Source of the DNA: Methanoculleus horonobensis
GTDB taxonomy: Archaea; Halobacteriota; Methanomicrobia; Methanomicrobiales; Methanoculleaceae
Length of the DNA stretch: 64,000 nucleotides
Assembly: GCF_001602375.1 (NCBI RefSeq)
Contig: NZ_BCNY01000013.1
Span: 1 to 64,000, forward strand
Direction: 5' to 3'
Within the stretch, counting starts at the first letter, position 1, and every line of letters begins with the position of its first letter. A program made the position numbers and the translations under genes. Below, in pieces: positions 1-8,186 of the stretch. The notes beneath the pieces are model-generated. The model searched no databases, had not been told where the DNA came from, and saw only the letters and a list, made by a program, of their open reading frames with translations.

Positions 1-11
1 TTTCGTGCGGA

Positions 12-213
12 TATCGCCACGCACTGCCCCCGCCCCCTGGGGCGGGGAACGACTGCCGGGAGCGGAGCGGACGGCGGGAGTTTGAGCACCGCAGGTGCAG
101 AGGAGGGGGCCGGAGGCCGGGCGGGGTGGGGGTTACACGTCAACTTATGGGGTGGGGACAGGGGAGGGGGGAGTATCCCCCCTCCCCGCGAGCCGCCTCC
201 CCAAATGGCGATA
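12..213. repeat. Dispersed palindromic element, copy A
   Basis: About 200 bases bounded by TATCGCCA at 12-19 and TGGCGATA at 206-213. Inside are a GC-rich block (CCGCCCC/GGGGCGGGG hairpin), a GAGCACCGCAGGTGC mini-hairpin near 84-98, and a G-rich/C-rich inverted repeat (GGGGAGGGGGG then CCCCCCTCCCC) near 160-196. The same order of parts recurs near 25.2 and 63.4 kb, and the hairpin core also recurs near 21.9 kb. No open frame in it looks real. The gene-free rest of 1-427 shows nothing else I can name. It could be a non-autonomous mobile element or a structured intergenic repeat. Confidence 0.7.
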
Positions 214-427
214 GCCACCTGAAAGCCGTGTTAGCGATGCGATCTCCACAGCAAACCTAAGATTATCAAACCTTGGCCCCCCCGTTCGCTGCACCACTCC
301 CTCAAAAAACGCACCGCCCCAAAGGACTAAGAAACCGGGAGCCAGGCCCCCCTCGCTCGAAGAATTTTGTTCTTCTCACGCTCCCGGCGCGAAGGCCTTC
401 GGCCGGTCGCGTTCAGGAGGTCTCAAC

Positions 428-1036
428 TCAGCAGATCCGCTCGATAAAATTCTCAAGAATCTTCAGCCCCACCGCCCCGCTCTTCTCGGGGTGGAACTGG
501 ACGCCGTAGGTGAGCCCGTTATTGACCGCCGAGGCGAAGGGGTGGACGTAGGTGGTGCTCGCGATGGTGTTCGCCGGTGCGGCCGCCGCGTAGTAGGAGT
601 GGACGAAGTAGACGTACTCCTCCTCGTGGAGCCCGTCAAAGAGCGGGATCCCGGGATCGATAGTGATGGTGTTCCAGCCCATGTGGGGAACCTTCTCCCC
701 GGCGGCCGGGACGAACCTTTTGACGTCGCCCGCAACAAGGCCGAGCCCCCGGTGGATGCCGTGTTCCTCGCTTCTGTCCATGAGCATCTGCATCCCGAGA
801 CAGATCCCGAGGAGCGGCGTCTCGTTCGCGGCGGAAAGGACGGTTTCTGCAAGATCGCCGAGCATCTCCATCCCGTCCCGGAACGCCCCTACGCCGGGGA
901 GGACGATCCCGTCGGCGGACGCTATCGCCTCCGGATCGGCCGTGATCGTCGGCGCCGCTCCCGCCCGCTCGAGGCCGCGGAGCACGCTTCGCAGGTTGCC
1001 GAGGCCGTAATCAATTATAACTATCTTCTTCTTCAT
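428..1036 (-). CDS. hisH: Imidazole glycerol phosphate synthase glutaminase subunit
   Basis: HisH is the class I glutamine amidotransferase half of IGP synthase. It releases ammonia from glutamine and passes it to HisF in histidine biosynthesis, in the cytoplasm. The 202-residue product has the normal family length and starts MKKKIVIIDYGLGN. The nucleophile motif GICLGMQML and the catalytic HPEKS near the C-terminus are both present, so it should be active. I chose the ATG at 1036 because a GGGGAGA ribosome site lies about six bases upstream and family homology begins there; the frame stays open further upstream but reads as noise. The gene overlaps the end of the upstream PUA/PAPS-reductase gene by 26 bases, so the two are probably co-transcribed. 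hisF is not in the window. Confidence 0.96.
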   Translation of the reverse strand: MKKKIVIIDYGLGNLRSVLRGLERAGAAPTITADPEAIASADGIVLPGVGAFRDGMEMLGDLAETVLSAANETPLLGICLGMQMLMDRSEEHGIHRGLGLVAGDVKRFVPAAGEKVPHMGWNTITIDPGIPLFDGLHEEEYVYFVHSYYAAAAPANTIASTTYVHPFASAVNNGLTYGVQFHPEKSGAVGLKILENFIERIC

Positions 1037-2420
1037 CCGCGTCTCCCCGTTTCCTCCAGAGTCCGCGCTCGATCCAGTCGTCGGGAAGCCCCCGCTCCTC
1101 CTGCCACCGGGCGAGCCTTCGATACCACATCTCCAGGAGTCCGGGGTGGGACTCCCCGATGATTGCAAACGTCGCAAGGTCGCTCGAGGGGCACATGAAA
1201 CACCCGATGCGGTCGAGCCCCCGCTCGTAGAGGGGGTTGTAGGGCGCCTTCTCGCGGAAGATGTAGAGCCAGACGTGCATCGCCGTCCACTGCTGGATGG
1301 GGGCCGCCGAGAGTTGCTGCGGGACATAGGAGTTCTTCCAGACCCGCCTGCTCTGCATCCGCTTCACCGACTCGTACTTCCGCTGCCCTATGAACGAGAG
1401 GCATTCTCCCCAGTTCTCGTCGATCAGGCGGCCGACAGGGTGGAGTTTGCAGACCTTGCAGCACCAGCGGTTGTCGACGGCCGGCGGGCCGTTCTCCTCG
1501 AACGTCTTCCAGAAGGTCTCGTCGTCGCAGATCTTCAAGACTTCGAGCCCGTAACGTTCCGCCACCGCGTCCACGTTCTCGCAGGTCTCGGGGAACTCGA
1601 GCCCCGTGTCCGCAAAGAGGAGCGGCACCGGCCCGAGCGCTTTTAAGACGACGAGCAGGGTCGCGAGGCTGTCCTTGCCGCCGGAGTAGGAGACCGTGGG
1701 CCTCTCTGGGTTCTGTTCCGCGACCTCGCGGACGAACCGGATGCTTTTCGACTCGTAGTCCGCGAGAGCCGGTTCGTTGGCCCTGACGGCATCTTCCCAC
1801 GTCGCTTCGCCGGGAACACAGACCGACTTGACGTTCTTTCGCGTCCTGACGACGACTCCGCGCTCCATCGTCCCGGCGGTTGCGGCATCGACCTTCGCCC
1901 TTCCGACGCCGACGCACTCGCCGGCCTTCGTCAGGATGAAGACCTCGTCGCCTTCGGCGACGGCGGGGTCGATCGAGACGAGGCCCGGTGCGAGGACGCT
2001 TGCCCCGGACTCGAGGATGGAGGGGATCGCGCCGTCGTCGACGACGACGTAGCGCTTCGTCGGCTTCAGGTACTTCGCGGCGGCCGGGCGTGGGAGGGGT
2101 TCCCAGCGGTGCTCGTCGGGGAAGTAGCGGACCGCGCCGACGACCGCCCCGCCGAGGACGATCTCGTCCATCCGGTCGTCGGCGGGAACCTTGTTCAGGA
2201 GCGCGATGTGGCCCTCCGGTACCAGCGCCGCTCCGAAGTGCTCGCGGAATATGCGGTTGATCCGCTCGATGTCGTCGGGGAACGCGGGCCGGGCGTCTCC
2301 CGGCGGCGTGACGGCTACCGGACGGGTGGGGGCGCCGCATGCGCAGACCCCGGAGAGCACGGGAGCATGGCAGGCGTCGCACCAGCGAAGCAAGATCTTG
2401 CCGAGGTAAATGCGGGCCAT
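1011..2420 (-). CDS. PUA-domain phosphoadenosine phosphosulfate reductase-like protein
   Basis: A 469-residue protein. It opens with a short zinc-ribbon-like segment (CDAC and CACG within residues 13-28), continues with a PUA-type RNA-binding region at about 70-200, and then has a PAPS-reductase/ATP pyrophosphatase domain with the PP-loop SYSGGKDS at about 240. Later cysteines (WCCKVC and CFMC) could bind an Fe-S cluster. Methanogens carry several such proteins. The PUA plus PP-loop combination suggests an adenylation or sulfur-transfer reaction, possibly on RNA, rather than assimilatory sulfate reduction, but the substrate is not known. The ATG at 2420 fits a leaderless transcript, because a TATA-like box lies about 28 bases upstream. 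It overlaps hisH. Confidence 0.85.
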   Translation of the reverse strand: MARIYLGKILLRWCDACHAPVLSGVCACGAPTRPVAVTPPGDARPAFPDDIERINRIFREHFGAALVPEGHIALLNKVPADDRMDEIVLGGAVVGAVRYFPDEHRWEPLPRPAAAKYLKPTKRYVVVDDGAIPSILESGASVLAPGLVSIDPAVAEGDEVFILTKAGECVGVGRAKVDAATAGTMERGVVVRTRKNVKSVCVPGEATWEDAVRANEPALADYESKSIRFVREVAEQNPERPTVSYSGGKDSLATLLVVLKALGPVPLLFADTGLEFPETCENVDAVAERYGLEVLKICDDETFWKTFEENGPPAVDNRWCCKVCKLHPVGRLIDENWGECLSFIGQRKYESVKRMQSRRVWKNSYVPQQLSAAPIQQWTAMHVWLYIFREKAPYNPLYERGLDRIGCFMCPSSDLATFAIIGESHPGLLEMWYRRLARWQEERGLPDDWIERGLWRKRGDADEEEDSYN

Positions 2421-2443
2421 TCTTATATTCGTTGGGGCGAAAC

Positions 2444-2452
2444 GAATAAAAG
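2444..2452 (-). promoter_or_regulatory. TATA-like box for the PUA/PAPS-reductase gene
   Basis: Read on the minus strand, CTTTTATTC is centred about 28 bases before the ATG at 2420. That spacing would place the transcript start at or next to the start codon, as in leaderless archaeal mRNAs. No ribosome site precedes the ATG, which agrees. This is inferred from spacing alone. Confidence 0.45.
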
Positions 2453-2578
2453 TCTTGGTGTATTCTACATCTTTCCCGCAGTACTCTCTCTGACGGCGGT
2501 TTTGCCCGGCGAGAGGGTCGCCCCTCCCTGCCGGTGGTTCACCCCGCCGCACCGGCCGCCGGAACCCGGGTTGAGTAG

Positions 2579-2598
2579 CCCGATTCGCGTGAATCGGG
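2579..2598. other. Perfect 8-bp inverted repeat in intergenic DNA
   Basis: CCCGATTC, a GCGT loop, then GAATCGGG. It sits between the divergent PUA/PAPS-reductase gene and the promoter of the 2834 gene. It could be an operator for a dimeric regulator or a short RNA hairpin; the sequence does not decide between them. Confidence 0.5.
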
Positions 2599-2675
2599 TT
2601 CTTTGGGCGTGGTGGAAGGGGCGGGGCAAACTATTAAATACAACTAGTTTCTCATAGTATTGTCATGTTCAATCA

Positions 2676-2763
2676 TGTAGAATTGTGGCCGCCGGTCATC
2701 TTTCGGCGCTTCAGCAATTCTACACAGGCAGATGGGGAGAACCCGGACCTACCCGGGTCTCCC
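2676..2763 (+). promoter_or_regulatory. Two strong hairpins in a long leader (candidate structured RNA)
   Basis: A TATA-like TATTAAATA near 2632-2640 would start a transcript near 2665. Two hairpins follow. The first has TGTAGAATTG (2676-2685) pairing perfectly with CAATTCTACA (2715-2724) and an inner CGCCG/CGGCG stem. The second has GGGAGA-A-CCCGG (2735-2746) pairing with CCGGGTCTCCC (2753-2763) around a six-base loop. The gene begins about 70 bases later. The structures could be a cis-regulatory leader or a separate small RNA. I recognise no known riboswitch class. Confidence 0.5.
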
Positions 2764-2833
2764 GTCATGACAATCGAGAGTATGCCCCTGTCCGGAACCG
2801 TAACCACCGGGCGGGGGATGTGGGGTGAAGAAG

Positions 2834-3154
2834 ATGCATGAGAGCAGGGGTGCAAAGATGGTATCGATGCGAGTTGCAGGAAGAACGCTCCGAAAGACCG
2901 AGATACTCGGGCTGTTCATCTTCGGACTCATGGCGGTCGTCATGCTTGCGGTCGGCGCAGCGCTCTTCTGCGACTGGCTTGCCGAGCCCGGCTCGGCGCC
3001 CGCAGGGACGCCGGCCGATATCGGTCCGTTACCCGGAGGCTTCGCGATTGCCGGCGCGATCCCGGTCGTGCCCCTCGTGATCGGCGTCCAGGTGGTGGGG
3101 GCGCTCACGCTCGTCGTACTCTACATGCTCTCCAGTGCCGGGCGCGAAGCATAG
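2834..3154 (+). CDS. Small two-helix membrane protein of unknown function
   Basis: A 106-residue protein that I do not recognise. A basic N-terminus is followed by a hydrophobic helix at about residues 27-48, a short loop rich in Gly, Pro and Ala, and a second helix at about 77-102, so it should be an integral membrane protein. I chose the ATG at 2834 because GGGGTGA lies a few bases upstream; an in-frame GTG at 2825 is less likely. It stands alone behind the structured leader at 2676-2763. The second helix is loosely like the small membrane subunits of Mrp/Mbh complexes, but this is too weak to name it. Confidence 0.7.
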   Translation: MHESRGAKMVSMRVAGRTLRKTEILGLFIFGLMAVVMLAVGAALFCDWLAEPGSAPAGTPADIGPLPGGFAIAGAIPVVPLVIGVQVVGALTLVVLYMLSSAGREA

Positions 3155-3252
3155 GGCGCTCCGGTGCGATCCCCTCTCCCGCTGCAGCCCGGATGCCGGG
3201 AAAAACTCCCTTATTTTGTTCTGATTCCGTGTAACACGGCGGACTGTCCGTA

Positions 3253-3261
3253 ATATTTATA
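3253..3261 (+). promoter_or_regulatory. TATA box upstream of the 26-residue gene
   Basis: ATATTTATA lies 55-63 bases before the ATG at 3316. A start about 25 bases downstream would give a leader of roughly 35 bases containing the strong GGGAGGGAGGTG ribosome site at 3297-3306. Confidence 0.55.
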
Positions 3262-3315
3262 TCCCGACCGGATGACATCAGATCTATCCCACCTCGGGAG
3301 GGAGGTGTGTCATCC

Positions 3316-3396
3316 ATGGCAAAGGACAAGAAGTCCCAGGATAAGAAGCAGGAGAAGAAGGCGGAGAAGGTTCAGGACAAGGCTAAGAAGAACTGA
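3316..3396 (+). CDS. 26-residue lysine-rich microprotein
   Basis: A short frame encoding only charged and polar residues: about 12 of 26 are lysine, with repeated KK pairs plus Gln, Asp and Glu, and no aromatic residue. It has a TATA box, an unusually strong purine-rich ribosome site and a seven-T tract 22 bases after the stop. Such a complete expression unit is unlikely by chance. The function is unknown; a nucleic-acid- or acidic-protein-binding peptide is a guess from charge. Lysine-rich composition and AAG codon use differ from both neighbours. It is too short for most gene finders. Confidence 0.65.
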   Translation: MAKDKKSQDKKQEKKAEKVQDKAKKN

Positions 3397-3417
3397 ACCA
3401 CCTGCATACTCTATTCC

Positions 3418-3424
3418 TTTTTTT
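3418..3424 (+). terminator. Oligo-T terminator after the microprotein gene
   Basis: Seven consecutive T residues followed by TTCC-like pyrimidines lie 22 bases after the stop at 3396. T-rich tracts without a stem are the usual archaeal termination signal. The next gene, trkH, is convergent. Confidence 0.5.
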
Positions 3425-3501
3425 CCTTGATTACACTGCTCGGTCTCCTCCCCCCGCTATTGCGAACGCCTGAGGAGGCGGACTGCACGGAACCCCGCGG
3501 T

Positions 3502-5013
3502 CTACAGCCTCCGCGCCGCCCCGAAGACCAGGGCGAGGACCGGCACGATCTCGAGCCTCCCCGCCCACATCACGATGATGAAGAGCCACTTCGCCGCGGG
3601 GCAGATCGCGGGGTTGACGAACCCGGTGCTGAGCCCGACGCTGGATGCGGCGGAGACGACCTCGAAGATGATCTCGGCGGAGTCGAAGCCCCCCTGCGGC
3701 GCGAGGTGGAGCAGGAGGAGGGTGGCAATGGCGACCATCAGGACGAAGAGGACGACGACGAGCATGCTCTTCGAGACCTCGTATTCCGGGAGGTGTTCGA
3801 GGATCGGCCGGCCGTCGTGCCGGAGTGGGGTGATCGCCCGCCAGCCGGTATGGAGCCTCTTAAACCACCACCGGAGCATCTCGAGGGCGAGGATGACCCG
3901 GCCGAGTTTGATGCCGCCGGCGGTGCTTCCGGCCGATCCGCCGACGAGCATCAGCGCGGCGAGGACCATCACCGTCGAGCCGTACCAGGTTTTAGGGTCG
4001 GCGTTCTGGAACCCGGTGCAGGTGATGCCGCTCACGGTCATGAAGAGCCCCTCCCGGAGGGCCTCGGCAGGGGGGAGGGCCGAGACGGTTGCGAGGTCGA
4101 GGGTGATGGCGGCGCACCCGGCAATGATGAGAGCGAAGAGGAGGATTGCCTGCCGGTCGGCAAAGAGCTGGAACCTCTTTTTGTAGTAGAGCAGGAAGTA
4201 GAGTTTGAACGGCAGCGCCCCGGCGATCATGATCGGGACAAGGAGCATCTCGAGCAGCGGGCTGTCGTAGTAGAGGATGCCGGCCGAATGCACCGCGAAC
4301 CCGCCGGTCGATATCGTCGTCATGACGATGTTTACGGCGTCCCAGAGGGGGATCCCCGAGAGGAGGACGAGCCCGACGCCGAGGGCGGTGAGCACCAGGT
4401 ATATCCGCCACATCTCGACGGCCGTGGTCACGACGCTCGGCATGAACGTCTCCGACCGGCCTTCCGAGCGGTAGAGCCGGAACCGGGTCAGGCCGGATCT
4501 TCCCGCGAGAGCGATGGTGAACGCGACGATCCCGAGTCCGCCCATCCACTGGGTCAGCGACCGCCAGAAGAGGATCGTCTTCGGCGTGGCGTCGACCGAC
4601 GGGAGGAGGGAGAACCCCGTGCCCGTCCAGCCCGACATCGCCTCGAAGACGCTGTCGGTGTAGGGGAGGTTGAGGCCGAACGTGTAGGGGAGTGCGCCGA
4701 TAAGGGCGGCGGCAAGCCAGATCAGGGCGACCGCCGAGAGGGCGACGGAGAGGCGTGCTTCTCCCTCCACCTTCGGGACGCCGGCAAGCCATACACCGAC
4801 GATGCCGAATCCCGCCGGCGCCGAGGCCATGGGGAGAAGGATGCCCTCTTCGCCGTACCAGAGGGCGACCAGGAACGGTGAGCAGGAGACCAGCGCGATG
4901 AAGAGGAATATGAGCCCGATGTCGGGAGCTATGATCGCGAACTGGCTGTGTGCCGCCGGCAATGCCTTTCTGCCGGGATGCTCCGGGAAGAAGTGGTTTT
5001 TGCGATGGTGCAT
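3502..5013 (-). CDS. trkH: Trk-type potassium uptake membrane protein TrkH
   Basis: TrkH/KtrB family cation channel-transporter, working in the membrane with a TrkA/KtrA RCK-domain regulator to take up K+. The 503-residue protein has the family's four pore segments, each with its filter glycine motif: TGTGF, STGGF, TCTGF and GLSTGF in order. About ten to twelve membrane helices are visible. The ATG at 5013 is preferred over ATG/GTG at 5046/5049 because of a weak GGGTG site; a basic cytoplasmic tail of about 40 residues precedes helix 1. No trkA is adjacent, so the regulator must be elsewhere. It is convergent with the microprotein gene. Confidence 0.93.
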   Translation of the reverse strand: MHHRKNHFFPEHPGRKALPAAHSQFAIIAPDIGLIFLFIALVSCSPFLVALWYGEEGILLPMASAPAGFGIVGVWLAGVPKVEGEARLSVALSAVALIWLAAALIGALPYTFGLNLPYTDSVFEAMSGWTGTGFSLLPSVDATPKTILFWRSLTQWMGGLGIVAFTIALAGRSGLTRFRLYRSEGRSETFMPSVVTTAVEMWRIYLVLTALGVGLVLLSGIPLWDAVNIVMTTISTGGFAVHSAGILYYDSPLLEMLLVPIMIAGALPFKLYFLLYYKKRFQLFADRQAILLFALIIAGCAAITLDLATVSALPPAEALREGLFMTVSGITCTGFQNADPKTWYGSTVMVLAALMLVGGSAGSTAGGIKLGRVILALEMLRWWFKRLHTGWRAITPLRHDGRPILEHLPEYEVSKSMLVVVLFVLMVAIATLLLLHLAPQGGFDSAEIIFEVVSAASSVGLSTGFVNPAICPAAKWLFIIVMWAGRLEIVPVLALVFGAARRL

Positions 5014-5338
5014 TCTCGCACCCGGTGCGGGGTTCTCCCGCCGCATCACGGAGGTACGCGTATCGGTTATCTACATTGTGGTCGTCTACCGCGGTTGTAC
5101 TCCACCCGCGCTCAACCCCCGGTTAAGGATTGCGATGCCAACCCCTTTTATCTGATTAAAAATATATTGATGTCTGCATTGTTCGTCCCGGCGGTTGACG
5201 GTTCGACGGCTCGTACCCGCGCCGTGCCCATCGAACCCCCCGGCGAAGCCGAAGAAACCTGCAACCGATCGGAGTGCGCCGGGCGGGCACGAAAAGCGGG
5301 GAGGTACCTGGATGCCGGAAGAGCTTCTGGGGTGATAT

Positions 5339-7600
5339 ATGGAGAAACTGCGAGACGAATTACCGGGGAACCTTCTGGAGATACTGCAGGAAGCCGCTTC
5401 TGTCCTCGATTGCCGGTCGCGGGAGAGGCTGGCGGCGGGGATCGAGACCCTGCTCGGCGAAAACCACGATCTGGCCGTCCGTGCCGCCCGCGCAGAGCTG
5501 GAGCGCGATGCCCTTCTTGCCGCCGTCGGCAGGCAGGGGATCGTCTACGACGCCGGCGGCGGGGTGGTCGCGGCGGGCCCGGGCGAGGAGGATCGAATTG
5601 CCCGGGCGCTCCTCGGGAGGCTGGACGTATCGCTCGGGTACCCCGGCGGCGAACCGGTTCCTCCCGGCGAACTCCCCGGGCACCGGGCGCTCAGGGGAGA
5701 GAGGCTTGCATCCTGCCGCTACACCATCCACGATCCCGGCGGGGAAGATCTTCATGCCGTCGTATCCGCCTCGCCGATCATCATGGACGGGGCCGTCTCC
5801 GGCGCCACTGTCACCTGGCAGGACGTCACCGGAGAGGAGCAGGCATGCCGCCGCCTCGCGGAGGCGAACACCCTGCTCGAGGGGCTCTTCGAGAACCTCG
5901 GCGATATCGTCGGCGTCCAGCGGCCGGACAGGACGATCCTGCGCTACAATCGCGCCGGCTACGAGATGCTCGGGATGACGCCGGAGGAGGTGGCGGGGCG
6001 GAAGTGCTACGACCTCCTCGGGAGGACGTCGCCCTGCACGGTCTGTGCGACGGAGCTTGCGGTCGCGAGCAGGAAGCGGGAGGTCGTGGAGAAGTTCGTG
6101 CCCGAACTCGGGCGGTACCTGGAGTGCCGCTCAAGCCCGATCCTGGATGAGAAGGGCGAGGTGGCGTTCATCGTCGAGCAGCTCTACGACATCACCGACC
6201 GGAGGCGTGCCGAGGACGAACTCCGGGAGAGCGAGGCGACGGCCCGGGCGCTCCTGAACGCCCCGAGCGAGATGATCGTCCTCCTCGACAGGGATGGCAG
6301 GCTCCTCGACACCAACGAGATGACGACACGGCGGTTTGCGCGCAGCCGGGAGGATCTCATCGGCCGGAACATACTCCAGTTCTTCGCGCCGGATGCGGCG
6401 GCGGTGTACGCGGCACGCCTCAGGGATGTCGTCGCGTCGGGCCGGCCTGCACGGTTCGAGGACGCATGGGATGGGCGGCTGTACGACGTCGTCCTCTACC
6501 CGGCCGCCGACGAGCAGGGCAACGTCATCCGGGTTGCGGCGGTTGCACGGGACGTCACCGGGAAGAAGCGGGGGGAGGATGCCCTGCGGAGGCGGACGCA
6601 CGACCTGAACGAGCGGGTGAAGGAACTCTCGATCCTGTATGAGATATCCCGGATCATCGAACGGCGATCGGAGCCTTCGCTCAACGAGGTCTTCCGTGAA
6701 GTCGTCCGGGTTCTCCCCTCCGGCTGGGAGTACCCGGAGGATACCGTCGCGAGGATCACGGTGCACGGGCATCGGTTTGCGACGGAACGCTTCGCGGAGA
6801 CGCCCTGGCGGCAGGTATCTCCTGTCGTCGTCCGCGGGGAGACGGTCGGGATGGTGGAGGTCTGTTACCTCCACGAGAGGCCGGAGAGGGACGAAGGCCC
6901 GTTCCTCGCCGAAGAGCGGGCGCTGCTCGATATCGTTGCCGGACGGCTCGGAAGCATGATTGAGCGGTTCCAGGCATGGGACTCCCTCGAGAAGAGCGAG
7001 TCGCAGTTCCGGGAGATCATGCAGCAGAGTTTCGATATGATCTACACCTGCTACAACGAGGGCGGGATCGCCTACATCTCCCCGGCGGTGAACCGCATCC
7101 TCGGCTACACGCCCGATGAGATCATCGGCAGGAGGTGCCGGGACTTCGTCGTCCCCGGGTCGCTCCCCGCCTGGGAGGAGGGGCGAACGAAGATTGCCCG
7201 GGGCGAGCCGGTCGAGGGGCTCGAGATTGAGTTCCACCGGAAAGACGGATCGGTGGCCTGCCTCGAACTGAACGAGTCGCCGATCGTCCGCGACCGGTCG
7301 GTGATCGGGGTGCACGTGGTCGGCAGGGACGTCACCGAGCGGAAACAGAACGAACAACTCCGGCAGCACGCGTTCGATCAGATCGAGCGGAACATCGAGC
7401 AGTTCGCGATCCTCGGCGACCATATCCGCCAGCCGCTCCAGGTGATCCTGGGCATGACCGAGCTGATCGACGAAGAGGCGGCTACGGGGAAGATCCGTGA
7501 GCAGGTCGACCGGATCAACGGCTACGTCCGGGACCTCGACCGGGGCTGGATCGAGTCGAGGCAGGTTCGGGAGTTTCTGCGGAAGCACGAGCTGGCGTGA
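5339..7600 (+). CDS. Soluble multi-PAS/GAF sensor with DHp-like tail but no ATPase domain
   Basis: A 753-residue protein without membrane helices. In order it has a PAS-like fold at about 60-165, a PAS with clustered cysteines (RKCYDLL and PCTVC) at 180-290, a PAS at 300-420, a GAF-like region at 430-545, a PAS at 555-670, and a final helical stretch. That stretch contains GDHIRQPLQVI, which resembles the H-box SHELRTPL of histidine kinases. The protein stops about 60 residues later, so the ATP-binding CA domain (N, G1, G2 boxes) is missing. It may dimerise and receive phosphate from another kinase, or act only as a sensor scaffold. No response regulator lies nearby. GGGGTG precedes the ATG. 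Confidence 0.85.
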   Translation: MEKLRDELPGNLLEILQEAASVLDCRSRERLAAGIETLLGENHDLAVRAARAELERDALLAAVGRQGIVYDAGGGVVAAGPGEEDRIARALLGRLDVSLGYPGGEPVPPGELPGHRALRGERLASCRYTIHDPGGEDLHAVVSASPIIMDGAVSGATVTWQDVTGEEQACRRLAEANTLLEGLFENLGDIVGVQRPDRTILRYNRAGYEMLGMTPEEVAGRKCYDLLGRTSPCTVCATELAVASRKREVVEKFVPELGRYLECRSSPILDEKGEVAFIVEQLYDITDRRRAEDELRESEATARALLNAPSEMIVLLDRDGRLLDTNEMTTRRFARSREDLIGRNILQFFAPDAAAVYAARLRDVVASGRPARFEDAWDGRLYDVVLYPAADEQGNVIRVAAVARDVTGKKRGEDALRRRTHDLNERVKELSILYEISRIIERRSEPSLNEVFREVVRVLPSGWEYPEDTVARITVHGHRFATERFAETPWRQVSPVVVRGETVGMVEVCYLHERPERDEGPFLAEERALLDIVAGRLGSMIERFQAWDSLEKSESQFREIMQQSFDMIYTCYNEGGIAYISPAVNRILGYTPDEIIGRRCRDFVVPGSLPAWEEGRTKIARGEPVEGLEIEFHRKDGSVACLELNESPIVRDRSVIGVHVVGRDVTERKQNEQLRQHAFDQIERNIEQFAILGDHIRQPLQVILGMTELIDEEAATGKIREQVDRINGYVRDLDRGWIESRQVREFLRKHELA

Positions 7601-7741
7601 GGGGGGATTCTCCCCGAGCCTCCCGGCCGTTGCGATATGTTTCAGCCGGACGGCGCCCTGCACTCTCCCGGCACAACCCTGCGACCGGCAACCCCGGGGG
7701 AAAAGCGTTATCCTGATGAGCGGGTAACAGGAGTATAATAC

Positions 7742-8186
7742 ATGCTTACGGCTGACGGCATCCTCGGTGCGCTGGCGGAACACCGTGAACGGATCAGGAG
7801 CCTGGGCGTCCGGCGGATCGGGGTCTTCGGATCGTTTGCCCTGGGCGAAACGACGCTCTGGAATGCGATGGGCCGAAGGGTGCGACGGACAACGTCCGGA
7901 GCTTGAGAAGACGCGAAGCGTCTTCGAGTCCGGAGCATGAGCACCGTCAGGTGCGAAAGAGCGGAGTTCGAGAAACCGAAGGTTTCGAGCAGAGCGCGAA
8001 GAGAGCGATATCGATATTCTCATCGAGTTCAAGGAAGGAGGACGTTCTTTTGACACATACATGGACATCAGGTTCTTCCTCGAAGATCTCTTCGGGAGAA
8101 AAGTCGACCTCGTCGACCGCGATGCCATAAAACCGGCTCTCGCACCACATATCCTCAGAAGTGTTCGGTATGTCCCGGGAATATAA
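7742..8186 (+). pseudogene. MntA-type nucleotidyltransferase, disrupted by an internal insertion (copy 1)
   Basis: The first 33 codons and the second half are nearly identical to the intact gene at 9613-9915, including the catalytic SDIDILIEF encoded near 8003-8029. Between them, positions 7842-7997 (156 bases) replace 14 bases of the intact copy. The net gain of 142 bases shifts the frame and brings in stops, so no full product can be made. The family (minimal nucleotidyltransferase, MntA) adds AMP to a partner HEPN toxin and silences it. The stop overlaps the start of the HEPN fragment at 8170. This is a recent duplicate, to judge by the near-identity. Confidence 0.85.
7842..7997. repeat. 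Repeat-like module inserted in the nucleotidyltransferase gene
   Basis: A run of short inverted repeats absent from the intact copy at 9613: AAGACGC/GCGTCTT, GAGCACCGTCAGGTGCGA, and CGAAACC/GGTTTCG. GAGCACCGTCAGGTGCGA also occurs in the dispersed element near 25.27 kb. The left edge (CTGGGCGAAACGACGCTC) resembles the reverse complement of the right edge of the element near 63.7 kb. It looks like a partial copy of the same family. I see no clear target-site duplication. Confidence 0.6.

Noticed and set aside
12-213. Insertion sequence with transposase
   Set aside because: The element and its relatives are at most about 360 bases and have no transposase-like frame; only a non-autonomous element is possible.
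3427-4881. 484-codon plus-strand frame opposite trkH
   Set aside because: It is the mirror of a GC-rich coding sequence, rich in Arg, Asp, Glu and Pro with no family signal; trkH on the other strand has clear filter motifs.
6131-8128. 665-codon minus-strand frame opposite the PAS sensor and the toxin patch
   Set aside because: Third-position GC keeps it open; composition is not protein-like and it crosses the boundary of unrelated genes.
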